A program made the position numbers and the translations under genes. Below the pieces are notes generated by a model, which was not told the origin of the DNA, searched no databases, and was given only the letters and a program-made list of their open reading frames with translations. This document shows, one piece after another, positions 27,734 to 36,815 of a stretch of DNA of 64,000 bases. Position 1 is the stretch's first letter. The number at the start of each line of letters is the position of its first letter. The stretch comes from Botrimarina mediterranea (GTDB lineage Bacteria; Planctomycetota; Planctomycetia; Pirellulales; Lacipirellulaceae): positions 4,187,363 to 4,251,362 of the forward strand of contig NZ_CP036349.1 of assembly GCF_007753265.1 (NCBI RefSeq), given 5' to 3'.

Positions 27734-28211
27734 CTCGCCATAACGCGCCTAGAAAGGCTTGTAGGTGGGGTGGTGGCGAGGCGACTACTCTTTGCTCGCG
27801 AAAACGCAGGCGTCGTAGACTGACTCAAGCCGGAAACGACGCCGCAATGTGAAGCATACTTGTGCACAGAAGACTCGAGCCGACACAGATCCACCGGGGA
27901 AGTGCGAGGACTAACCGTCTCGACCACTTCTGCACCCTCGGGGCTGTGTGCGAGGGCATTCTTCGCAAATGAGCCACGGCTCGCGAAGACGTCAACTGCG
28001 ATATCAATGTAGAAACCGTCTTCCATGACTTGTGAATGCGTCCGACTATTGGACATCAATGGCACCGCGATCGCCTGCAATCCAACTCCAATGCAACAAC
28101 TCATCAAGCCACCATGACGGTGAGGCAACTCCTCATCCGTGAGATTCGGCGGAGAACACCCCGCTTCAAGCAACGCTATTCGTCCCGTGCGACAGCGTTA
28201 AGCTCACCACA
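27734..28211. other. Gap inside the exopolysaccharide operon
   Basis: About 480 bases between the polymerase-like gene and the sugar transferase gene, the largest break in the otherwise tight minus-strand run. A 156-residue frame (28173-27703) crosses it but its sequence is Ser/Arg/Thr-rich, matches no family I know, and runs into the polymerase gene. I treat the stretch as non-coding, possibly holding an internal promoter or the remains of a lost gene. Confidence 0.4.
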
Positions 28212-29120
28212 CTAACGAGGCGCATTTGGTCTAGCGCTGGAGGACACCGCACTTTCAACGCTGCGGTTCCATGCAGGCGCGACGAGCGTTTCAGCGCCGA
28301 TGAGATCGACATGGGTCTCTTCGGCCGAAGCAGGCAAGACGCCCGGCCTAAAATCACTCTCCAGCTCTGACAAAGCGTTATCCTCAAGAGACGCTTCCAG
28401 CTTGAGTACTTCAACGGGAAGTGTGACGCCTAAGAGGCGGGCGCCGTAGTGATAACGTATCCCGGCAATCCGCAGGAAGGTGGCGAGCATGAGACGAATG
28501 TCGAGCCACAGACTTGCGTTCTCAATGTAGTACTTGTCTGCGGCAACTTTGCGCCTTACACAGTAGACATTCTCATCGGGAGGCAGGTTAACTTGCGCGA
28601 CGCCGGTAATGCCGGGCATCGCCTCATGGCGATCCAAGTAGCCATCAACTTCCTCGATGATTTCGTCAATGATCTCCGGACGTTCGGGACGGGGCCCCAC
28701 AAAGCACATCTCTCCGCGAATGACATTGATGATCTGTGGCAGTTCGTCAAGATGCGACCATCGCAAAAACCCGCCAATCGGCGTGATGCGGCTGTCTCCT
28801 TTACGAGCCCATACAGGGCCGCTGAGTGACTCTGCATCCTGGCGCATTGACCTCAATTTATAAATGGTGAACTCCCGGCCATGGAGGCCGACTCGGCGCT
28901 GCCAATACAATCCGGGACCGCGGGAGGTTAGCCGAACGGCGACGATTAACATCGCTATTAGTGGCGCAAGACACACCCCTAACACAATCCCGACCAGCCT
29001 CACAGGAAGTCGCTTTCTCCTGAGATAGCTTGACGGTGCGAATTGCTCCAAAGGCTCGCAGTCCGAGTCCTTCGCGAACGTCTCAAGCTCGAGTGTTGCA
29101 GACATTCCAGATGATCTCAT
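28212..29120 (-). CDS. Initiating sugar-1-phosphate transferase (WcaJ/WbaP-like core)
   Basis: 302 residues from the ATG at 29120, preceded by AGGA eight bases upstream; earlier starts lack this. After about 35 polar residues a single membrane helix (LVGIVLGVCLAPLIAMLIVA) leads into the bacterial sugar transferase domain: LTSRGPGLYWQRRVGLHGRE, IYKLRSMRQDAESLSGPVWA, RWSHLDELPQIINVIRGEMC, VGPRPERPEI and PGITGVAQVN. The DEL-PQ and PRPERPE motifs are the family's catalytic and binding residues. It is the short form with one N-terminal helix. It starts repeat-unit synthesis by loading a sugar phosphate on undecaprenyl phosphate. An extra C-terminal tail of about 70 residues has no match I recognise. 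Confidence 0.9.
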   Translation of the reverse strand: MRSSGMSATLELETFAKDSDCEPLEQFAPSSYLRRKRLPVRLVGIVLGVCLAPLIAMLIVAVRLTSRGPGLYWQRRVGLHGREFTIYKLRSMRQDAESLSGPVWARKGDSRITPIGGFLRWSHLDELPQIINVIRGEMCFVGPRPERPEIIDEIIEEVDGYLDRHEAMPGITGVAQVNLPPDENVYCVRRKVAADKYYIENASLWLDIRLMLATFLRIAGIRYHYGARLLGVTLPVEVLKLEASLEDNALSELESDFRPGVLPASAEETHVDLIGAETLVAPAWNRSVESAVSSSARPNAPR

Positions 29121-29130
29121 GACGTGATTC

Positions 29131-29820
29131 CTAAACTTCATTGCCGACTTTTGGCCCCACCCGCCATCCACTCCGCAAGAGGTCTTGCAAGAACCTCTTG
29201 CACAAGTCCTCTTCCTGCCTCACCCCGAACGGTGACGGCGCACCCGCCACTTGAATCTTGTAAAGGAAGGGGAGACCGCCGTACTCATATCGAGGCGATT
29301 CGGAAGCTCGCCAAACTCCGTCAGACGCCCAGGCGTAGTAAACATTCAATTCACCGCCTCCCGCTTCTTTGGAACGGAACTTAACTGACCAGAATGTGTC
29401 GCCGTCTTGCTCATTTCCGATTTTTTCGGACTCGGGACGCTTCTCAAGGTTGTATGTGCGGCTGGAATAGCAAATCTCGGGAGTATGGACCGCCGTGGGG
29501 CCGGGTGGGCCGACGATGACGGCTACACGAACCGACTCCGCGGTTGCAGAATTTGTATAGGCGCGGCTTAGGTAACCTGCGCATTGCAGAGTCTCGACCA
29601 CACTGTCATCCATCGATTCTTTTGTCGCCAGTCGCCAGTCGCCGAACTGCTCAGGAAAATCGTTGAGCACCTCGGCTGCCGCCACGAGATCAGCAGGCTC
29701 ACCCCAGCGGTGAGAAAGGCGACCATGGACCAGGCCTCCCAACGCGACTGAAAGCAGCGCCAGGGCGGCAACCGCGACGGAAAACCTTGCGACAGATTGG
29801 TTTGCTGTGAGTTGTTTCAC
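29131..29820 (-). CDS. epsI: EpsI-family exosortase-associated protein
   Basis: 229 residues from a GTG three bases after the TPR gene. One N-terminal membrane helix (FSVAVAALALLSVALGGLV) and a periplasmic domain with the EpsI pattern: NDFPEQFGDWRLATKES, LQCAGYLSRAYTN, and the hallmark TAVHTPEICYSSRTYN, whose His and Cys are strongly conserved. In many exosortase loci EpsI is a separate gene or a C-terminal fusion to the exosortase; here it is separate, two genes downstream of the Wzc-like kinase. Its biochemical role is still unclear, but it marks the locus as an exosortase-type exopolysaccharide system. Confidence 0.9.
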   Translation of the reverse strand: MKQLTANQSVARFSVAVAALALLSVALGGLVHGRLSHRWGEPADLVAAAEVLNDFPEQFGDWRLATKESMDDSVVETLQCAGYLSRAYTNSATAESVRVAVIVGPPGPTAVHTPEICYSSRTYNLEKRPESEKIGNEQDGDTFWSVKFRSKEAGGGELNVYYAWASDGVWRASESPRYEYGGLPFLYKIQVAGAPSPFGVRQEEDLCKRFLQDLLRSGWRVGPKVGNEV

Positions 29821-29823
29821 CCG

Positions 29824-32800
29824 TCAAGAAGCCTTACGAGAAACGGTTCGAGATACATCAAGACTCGCTTTGATCTCCTGCATCAGAACTTGATCGGCTG
29901 CCGTCAGCACCGCGTCTGCGATGCCACGACGCTTCGCTTCCTTGAACGCATTAGCGGCGTCGGCCGTTCGACCGCTCCGCAGGTAGGCAGCCGATAGGTG
30001 GAAGTAGTACCGGGGATCGACATCCACGGAGGCGACCGACTCCTCAAGAGAGGCGATGGCCTCGGAGACGGCGCCAACCCTCAGCTGGATCGTCCCTTGC
30101 GTGTCGAGCAGCGCGGCGTTCCGTCCGGCCACCTTAATGGCTCGCCCGACGACCTGTAGGGCTTCCGCGCGATCGCTCTCTCGCTCGCCAAGCAGCGTCG
30201 CCAGATTATTCAGAGCAAGTGTGTGGTCCGGCGCCACTTCAATAACCCGTCGAAACAAGCGAATGGCCTCATCCTCATCGCCTCGCGTCACATGAAGGAC
30301 GGCGACCGACATGAGTAATTCAACATCGTCGCCATGCTGCTCTATAGCCCCCGAGATAGCCGGCCAAGCCCGTTCATACTGCTCACTCTCGGCTTGATCG
30401 CTCGCAAGGATCCCGGCGAGCACTGCTGCACTCTTGGGCGACAGGTCCTTGGTATCTTGCTCCAAAAAGAGATTCACTGCGTCGGCAGACTTGCCCTGTC
30501 TCACCAAAGACTGCGAAAGAAGCAGTCTCGCTCCTGGAGCTAATTCCATCAGCTCCCGGTATCGAGGCTCCGCAAGTTCGTATGCTTCCAGCAAGGAATA
30601 AAGCGAGGCAAGCCCGAGAACCAAGCGCGCCTTCGCGCCAGGGTCTTCCGCCGTATCGACGAATCTATCGGCGTAGGCGGCGAGTTTCTCAAGCGCTTCG
30701 TCAATCCGACCTTCTGACCGTAGGAGCCGCGTCTGGTGGGCGATCAGTGCCTGTCTCGCGGACAAGTCAACAGCATCACCACGCGCGGTGAGACGTCGCT
30801 CAAGGTCTTCCAATCGACCGCTGGCGTCCCGAAGGAATACCTGTCGTGCCCCTTCCGCCTGAGGGATCTTCGCCAATTCATCCGCGGTGCGCAGAAGATA
30901 GGTGAGGTACAAATTCTCGTACTTATCCGACGCGTCAGTACGCTCAAGAAGACGCCGCAATTGGTTCCGTGCAGACTCGAAGTAGGTAACTTCTCGCTTG
31001 AACATCCCCTCTTGCTCGTAGGCTCCCGCAAGAAGCAGGTAGTCAATGTCCTCAGGAGTTGCTCCCGAGTCTTCGACGACTCCAGTCAGAATCCGCCTCG
31101 CAAGCTCACAATTCGAGGCGCGTTCCTGCACATTTCGGCCGCGACGGGTCAGCAAGACTGCCCGCAATCTTCGGTCGGCGATTTCACCGCCACTGCCGGC
31201 GTCGGCGAGGAGCGAGTCGATCTTCCCCCAGTCGGTAACCGCGCCGCTCGATGCAAGAAGGGCGGCGAGCTTCCTTCGCGCGTCGGCATTCTTAGGATCT
31301 CCCGTGAGGATCCTCTCGAACTGCTCCTTGGCGGCCTGCGGATTCTTGCGGACCAAGAGGTTGGCGTAACTCAAGCGGACATCCAAATCGTCAGGCCGGA
31401 TCTCCAGGGCCGCAGCGTAGCTCCTTTCCGCTTCGGCGAGGTCTCCAAGTTGCTCGCTCCCTCTTGCGATGGTTAGGCTTCGACGGTAGTCATCCTTGGC
31501 GATCGAAGGTGGGAGCTGACTCAACAACTCACGGGCGGCCTCGTGCAGTCCGCCTCTCAGGTGATGCATGAATTGGGCGTTCCAAACCAATTCGTCATCG
31601 GGGAAATCCTCCCGGGCTTCTTCCAATACCGAGGCAGCCTCGGTCGGATTCTCGGCAGCCAACAAGACGTTGTAGAGCCACAGCCGTCGTTCCACCTCGT
31701 TTCGGTGGGCTTCCACTGACCTGCGGGCGATAACGAGCGCGTCTTCGATCCGCTGCCTCTTTACGGCGGTCGAGATGGCGAGTGACTCGGCGCCGACGGA
31801 GAGGTCGCCGTCGCCCGAATAGAGTCGATCGATGACTTGCTGAGCACGGTCGTACTCACCCGTACGGTAAAGATGCAGGGTCAGTCGCTCGAGTACCTCA
31901 GGGCGGCGGTCGCCGAGAGTAACGGCTAGTTCGTAAGCCTGGATAGCACCGTTGACGTCACCTCGAACCTCCGCGTACTGCGCTGCAAGTGCTGCCCCTT
32001 TTCGCCACCCTGGCCTCTCGGAACGTTGCCTCGATACGATCTTCGAGAGTTCTTCGCGCTGGCCCTGAGTGAGTTTCTCGTAAGTGCCAATCAGTCGCAC
32101 CGCCCGGTAGAAGTCGACATCCGAGGGCGAAATCATCCTTTGCTCGGCGAGCCGCGCCTCTAATCTCTCGGCTAACTCCCATTCTTGCTGGGAAGCGGCC
32201 AACTCTAGAGCGAGCACGACCTCTTCCTTATTGCCCTCGGGTGCTTCCGCCAAGGCGACAGCTTTGGATAGTGCGTCAGACTTGTCTGGAAACTGTGAGA
32301 GAACCTGCACTTCTAGACGACGCAACGATCGCTTTTGTGGGTCCTGACTTTGAGCGATCTGCTCCGAGAGCCAAGCACTCGCTTCTTCAAGCCGATTCGT
32401 GAGGACGAGATACGAAACTTTTACTTCGGCCTTACGCATCGGGTCTGGTTCAACATCCAAGAATCGAGCTACCGATCGCTCCGCGCCCTGCACGTCATCA
32501 ACCCGCAGGTAGGCACTCATGGCTGCGCGCCAGTAACCGGGGCTCTTGTCAAACCGCTTCTCGCCGCTGGCAATCACATCGGCTAGTCTGGCTGATGAGT
32601 CATTTGACAGGTGGACTGCAACTGCCTGCTGCAGTTCGGCGAAGTAAACCCGCTCACTCTCTGGCTGCAGGCTCCGAGCTCGCTCTAGTAGGTAGGCGAA
32701 TTCGTCCCACCGACGATTCTGAGGTTGCAGATCCAGTTGCAGTGCGAGCTCGACAACCAGTCGAAGCTCGATCGCGTCCACTGGAAGCGATCCAATCTTC

Positions 32801-34437
32801 CCCAACATATCGATCTGAGAGCGTGCTTCTTGGGGCTGCCCTGACCGGAGGAATGCTTCGGCTGCTTGAAGCCGTGCACGGCGGTATTCGCCCTCGACAG
32901 CCCCGGGATCGGTAAGCGACTCGGCATTTCCCTTCTGGGCGTCAGCGGACTGGATCTCCACGGCAAGGCGGTCAGCAAGTCGAGCCAGCTCCTGACCGGC
33001 CTGGTCCCAGTGTCCAACTGTCGCGAGCAACTGAGACGCGCCAAGCCTCGCCTGACGGCTTACCTCGGTTGACGCGGTGCTGCCGGTCTCATTCTCCGGC
33101 GAATCGGCTACAGCGCTAAACAATGAGATTGCCGAAGCGATGTCGCCTCTCGCCGCGTCGAGACGCGCTTCTAGGAGACGCACACGGTTGGTGAGTTGAC
33201 CTCGCGATTGCACCGGGAAGCGAGCAAGCTGGTTCTCTACTTGCGATTTCAGAGCGACGACAACCTCGCCCGATTTCTCGTGTTCCCCTTCAGCCAACAG
33301 ATAGTCTGCCAACAGAAACCTCGTCGCTAAGACGGTGGGAGGCAGCTGACGGGACGCCGACTCCAGCGTTTCAATGGCAGCGCTACGCTCTCCTGATCGC
33401 CACAGGAGTTGCGACAGCGCAAGGTAACCACGCTCGTCGGTCGGCTTCGAACGAACAGCGGCTTCAAAGTGGCGTTTAGCGTTCCCGACGGATTCGGCAT
33501 CATCCTTCGTTGCGGCATACTCTAAGCCCGTTAAGAGATTTGCCTCGAAATGTTCTGGTGAAGCCGCGAGCGCTGCCTGCAAGTCGTCTTCGGCCTTGGG
33601 GAGAAGGTAACGCTTGCGGTAGCGATACCGGGCCAACAAGGCGTCGGCGTCGCCCGCAGAACTCGCCACGAGATCATCGATTATCTTATCGGCAAGCTCA
33701 GCAGCACTCGGTCCGGGCGAGGGCGCCAGGAGTGGGTAAGTTCGGTAGATCTCCGCGGCAGTCTGCGCCAGAGTGACGTCCTTCGAATTCGACGCCAGTG
33801 CTTCGAGGACTTGCGGGAGAACTTTGCCGAATCGTTCGCGACGCTCGACCTCGGACACAACACCCCGCGCTGGAACACTGTTGCAACTCGCCAACGCAAG
33901 GACTCGCCGGGCAGACGGCTGATGCTCCGAACTCTTCGAGTCGAGAACTCGCTGAGACTCCCGGATGGCGGCTTGGTAGTCGCCAACGACAAGTAACTTC
34001 TCGGCGAGCAGAGTTCGCATCCCGACAACCGTTTCGGACGATCCCTCGCCCGACAAGCCGATCGTCTCGTACAGCAGTCGCAGCAGGTAGTCCACATCTT
34101 CGCGGCTGGAAGAAAGTTCGCTCGCAATCTCAACAAGACGAACCCTCGCTTGGAAGTCTTGAGGATGCGCCTGCAAATACCTCTGTTGATAGAACTTCGC
34201 CTTTCGCCAATCGCCAGCGTCGGCAAGCTGCTGGGACCTGCTGGCCAAGTATTTCGAGAGTCGCTGTTGCTGGTGTCCTCGCAGGAAATAACCTGCAGCA
34301 ATAACCGCCAGCAGAACGATGGCGGAGACACCCAAGAGTGAAAAATTGACGACGCGATGCTCGGACACGGCGCTTGATCGAGACGCCTTCGCGGCCCCCG
34401 CTCGATGCGTCGATTGGTTTGGCTTGTTCTCGCTCAC
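29824..34437 (-). CDS. Giant TPR-repeat membrane protein of the exosortase locus
   Basis: 1537 residues from a GTG start. A short cytoplasmic N-terminus and one membrane helix (VVNFSLLGVSAIVLLAVIAA, residues about 28-50) are followed by a huge periplasmic helical array with TPR-like units throughout, for example AGDWRKAKFYQQRYLQAHPQ near the start, YAAALEIRPDDLDVRLSYAN near residue 1000, and LFRRVIEVAPDHTLALNNLA near residue 1400. It resembles the PrsT-type TPR lipoproteins of PEP-CTERM loci but is larger and membrane-anchored rather than lipidated. It likely scaffolds assembly of the export or sorting complex. The downstream EpsI gene starts three bases after its stop. Confidence 0.85.
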   Translation of the reverse strand: MSENKPNQSTHRAGAAKASRSSAVSEHRVVNFSLLGVSAIVLLAVIAAGYFLRGHQQQRLSKYLASRSQQLADAGDWRKAKFYQQRYLQAHPQDFQARVRLVEIASELSSSREDVDYLLRLLYETIGLSGEGSSETVVGMRTLLAEKLLVVGDYQAAIRESQRVLDSKSSEHQPSARRVLALASCNSVPARGVVSEVERRERFGKVLPQVLEALASNSKDVTLAQTAAEIYRTYPLLAPSPGPSAAELADKIIDDLVASSAGDADALLARYRYRKRYLLPKAEDDLQAALAASPEHFEANLLTGLEYAATKDDAESVGNAKRHFEAAVRSKPTDERGYLALSQLLWRSGERSAAIETLESASRQLPPTVLATRFLLADYLLAEGEHEKSGEVVVALKSQVENQLARFPVQSRGQLTNRVRLLEARLDAARGDIASAISLFSAVADSPENETGSTASTEVSRQARLGASQLLATVGHWDQAGQELARLADRLAVEIQSADAQKGNAESLTDPGAVEGEYRRARLQAAEAFLRSGQPQEARSQIDMLGKIGSLPVDAIELRLVVELALQLDLQPQNRRWDEFAYLLERARSLQPESERVYFAELQQAVAVHLSNDSSARLADVIASGEKRFDKSPGYWRAAMSAYLRVDDVQGAERSVARFLDVEPDPMRKAEVKVSYLVLTNRLEEASAWLSEQIAQSQDPQKRSLRRLEVQVLSQFPDKSDALSKAVALAEAPEGNKEEVVLALELAASQQEWELAERLEARLAEQRMISPSDVDFYRAVRLIGTYEKLTQGQREELSKIVSRQRSERPGWRKGAALAAQYAEVRGDVNGAIQAYELAVTLGDRRPEVLERLTLHLYRTGEYDRAQQVIDRLYSGDGDLSVGAESLAISTAVKRQRIEDALVIARRSVEAHRNEVERRLWLYNVLLAAENPTEAASVLEEAREDFPDDELVWNAQFMHHLRGGLHEAARELLSQLPPSIAKDDYRRSLTIARGSEQLGDLAEAERSYAAALEIRPDDLDVRLSYANLLVRKNPQAAKEQFERILTGDPKNADARRKLAALLASSGAVTDWGKIDSLLADAGSGGEIADRRLRAVLLTRRGRNVQERASNCELARRILTGVVEDSGATPEDIDYLLLAGAYEQEGMFKREVTYFESARNQLRRLLERTDASDKYENLYLTYLLRTADELAKIPQAEGARQVFLRDASGRLEDLERRLTARGDAVDLSARQALIAHQTRLLRSEGRIDEALEKLAAYADRFVDTAEDPGAKARLVLGLASLYSLLEAYELAEPRYRELMELAPGARLLLSQSLVRQGKSADAVNLFLEQDTKDLSPKSAAVLAGILASDQAESEQYERAWPAISGAIEQHGDDVELLMSVAVLHVTRGDEDEAIRLFRRVIEVAPDHTLALNNLATLLGERESDRAEALQVVGRAIKVAGRNAALLDTQGTIQLRVGAVSEAIASLEESVASVDVDPRYYFHLSAAYLRSGRTADAANAFKEAKRRGIADAVLTAADQVLMQEIKASLDVSRTVSRKAS

Positions 34438-34491
34438 TTCAGGTAAAACTGCCGCCTGCTAATGGTGTCTACTCTTGACCTAGAGGGTAGA

Positions 34492-36780
34492 TCAACGTCT
34501 TCCCGCATCGTCCGACTCGATCTGTTCCTGAGTGTCGTCGCGGTATCCATACCCGTAGGCGTAAGCGTAGCCATAGCCGCGGGGAGGAACTCCACTCAAC
34601 ACAGAACCCACTATGGAGACCCCTGCGTTCTCAAGCTTCTCGCTGGCGATCTTAATCTGCCGGATTCGGCTCACACCTCGGCGGGCGCAGACGACGGTCA
34701 TGTCGGCCGATCGGCACAACGAAAGTGCCTCGCTGGCGCCGAGGACAGGGGGCGTATCAATTACGATTGTTCGGAAATCTCCGCGAAGTGCCTCCACTAG
34801 CTTTTGCAAGCGCTGCGGCTGCGCCAGATGGTGAGGCGCACCGGCACACGAACCTGCGCGAAGCACAAACAAGTGCTCCGTAGCAGGAACGGGCTGGATC
34901 GCTTCGTTCAGCGAGAGCTTTCCCCCTAGGACCTCGCACAGGCCGGGACCGGCCGGCACGTCGAGCAGGTCGGTCACACTAGGGTCACGCATATCGCCGT
35001 CGATGATGAGTGTTCGCCGTCGCGTCGCATTTGCGAAGCTCATGCCGAGCGCGACCGACACGCTTGATTTGCCTTCACCCGAATTGGCGCTCGTGATCGC
35101 AACAATCCGCTGCTGTTCGGAGTCGGCTGAGAATGTCAGGCTCATCCGCAGCGCGTCGATCGACTCCGCGAAGGCGAACATCTCCTTGCGAAGCTTACGA
35201 GGAATCTGTCGTGGGTTGGCCGCTACACGGCGAGTCGGGAAAGTGGAGATCTCTCCCAGGATCCGAAGACGAGTGTCCTCGAAGAGCTGTTCGGCATCAG
35301 AGACGCGGCGTAGCGACGCCTCGCGTAGCACCGCCAAACCGAATGGGGCAGCCATCGCTAGCCCGCACGCAAGAACAAGCTTCTTCCATGGGGCAGCTTC
35401 CAACGGGACCGGGGAAGCAGTCACTTCATCGACGACTTCCACTCGAGCGGGCGCCTTCGACTCTGTCTGAAGGGCAAGCTTCCTCGCGGCGATCAACTCA
35501 AATACCTTCTCCTCCCGCGCGAGCTCCGCCTTTGCGAACTCGAGTTCCGCCCCCTTGCCTCCCCCCTCCTGAACGTTTGCAAGTTCCTTTTCGAATCTTC
35601 TCCGGAGCGTGCGCTCTTGGATTTCGAGTGAAGCCAACTCTTCTCGTTTGTGATCGGCGACCGATTGACCGCCGACTTGGCGATCTGACTCCCGAGCCGC
35701 TAAGAGCTGTTCACGCAGCGCGGCTTTGAATTCCGTTAGTTCCGTTCTTGCGTGCTTACGAGCATCAGACAGCGACTTATATGAACCATTCTCCCGCCAC
35801 TGTTTGGTGAGTTGCTGAATCTGCCGCATCTGGGACTCAAGGGCAAGAATGGCTTGCTCCCGTTGACGCACCTCGGCATGCATCGACACTTCAAGGTCGA
35901 TCGACCCGGTACGGTCCTCATGGGTCTGCGTGACGATCGGGGTCTCTTCGATTGACTGAAGCTCTGCCTTCAATATCTCGATGCGGACTTCGATCTCGGT
36001 CAGCTGTTGATGTAGTGAAGCCAGAGGGCTGATCGCCTTCTCGACGTCAACAACGTTCTGCCCGAACGGGTCCTTGCCGGTAACCTCCCGAGACAAATCA
36101 ATCACGTAGGTCTGGAGTCGTTCGACTTCCAGTTGTCGTCGCGTCCGCTCTTTTTCAAGGAGATCGACGACGCGCTGGACACGACGATAGCCCTCATCGG
36201 ACTGACGGGCAAAATACTGCTGTATCACCGCTCCAACGACATCGCTTGCCTCTTGCGGCGAGGGCGCCGAGTATGAGACCTCGTAAAGCTCTGACCCACC
36301 AACCTGTTTTATCTGGAGATTTTTTCGGAGGTGACTCAATCGGTCTGGCGTCTTATTCAAGTGAGACGCAGCTCCTACCCGCTGATCGGAGAGCACCTCT
36401 CGCAGAACAACGGGACTCCGCATCAATTCGATCTGCGTTCGTATAAAGCTTCCGTTATTGCTCCCAACGGCGGCCTGCTGGAAAGCAACGTATGGCTGAA
36501 TGTCCTCAATCTTGATTAAACCCGACGCAGCGAACTGGGGAACGTAAGTGTACAAGAGGACGGCGGCAGTTGCGGCTGCAAGGAGAACTCCAACCGGAAC
36601 AACGACCTTCCACGAGCGTGAAAAAACCCAGAGTAGAAACTTGGGCGTGAAGTGAGACGGCGCCGGACCGCTATTGTTCACTGGGCGGGGGTGACGGTGA
36701 TATGCGTCGTGCTTCACGATGCCGTTGTCCACTCGCCGTATCGGGAGTTGGGTTTCGTCAGTTTTTGTATGGTCGCTCAT
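34492..36780 (-). CDS. Wzc-like polysaccharide co-polymerase with tyrosine autokinase domain
   Basis: 762 residues from ATG 36780, just after the exosortase stop; a longer frame would run into that gene. Residues about 45-470 are a Wzz/GumC-type domain between two membrane helices (SWKVVVPVGVLLAAATAAVL and LVLACGLAMAAPFGLAVLRE) with a long periplasmic coiled coil. The cytoplasmic BY-kinase part has Walker A VAITSANSGEGKSSVSVALG, Walker A' LIIDGDMRDPS and Walker B IVIDTPPVLG. The C-terminus has a tyrosine cluster, GYGYAYAYGYGY at residues about 735-746, the expected autophosphorylation tail. It controls polymer length and links to the Wza-type pore. Confidence 0.93.
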   Translation of the reverse strand: MSDHTKTDETQLPIRRVDNGIVKHDAYHRHPRPVNNSGPAPSHFTPKFLLWVFSRSWKVVVPVGVLLAAATAAVLLYTYVPQFAASGLIKIEDIQPYVAFQQAAVGSNNGSFIRTQIELMRSPVVLREVLSDQRVGAASHLNKTPDRLSHLRKNLQIKQVGGSELYEVSYSAPSPQEASDVVGAVIQQYFARQSDEGYRRVQRVVDLLEKERTRRQLEVERLQTYVIDLSREVTGKDPFGQNVVDVEKAISPLASLHQQLTEIEVRIEILKAELQSIEETPIVTQTHEDRTGSIDLEVSMHAEVRQREQAILALESQMRQIQQLTKQWRENGSYKSLSDARKHARTELTEFKAALREQLLAARESDRQVGGQSVADHKREELASLEIQERTLRRRFEKELANVQEGGGKGAELEFAKAELAREEKVFELIAARKLALQTESKAPARVEVVDEVTASPVPLEAAPWKKLVLACGLAMAAPFGLAVLREASLRRVSDAEQLFEDTRLRILGEISTFPTRRVAANPRQIPRKLRKEMFAFAESIDALRMSLTFSADSEQQRIVAITSANSGEGKSSVSVALGMSFANATRRRTLIIDGDMRDPSVTDLLDVPAGPGLCEVLGGKLSLNEAIQPVPATEHLFVLRAGSCAGAPHHLAQPQRLQKLVEALRGDFRTIVIDTPPVLGASEALSLCRSADMTVVCARRGVSRIRQIKIASEKLENAGVSIVGSVLSGVPPRGYGYAYAYGYGYRDDTQEQIESDDAGRR

Positions 36781-36815
36781 GCGTCGATCCGTTGTAAGCC
36801 TTGATGCAACATCGC

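Noticed and set aside
27703-28173. 156-residue minus-strand frame in the operon gap
   Set aside because: No ribosome site, no family match, Ser/Thr/Arg-rich composition and it overlaps the polymerase-like gene.
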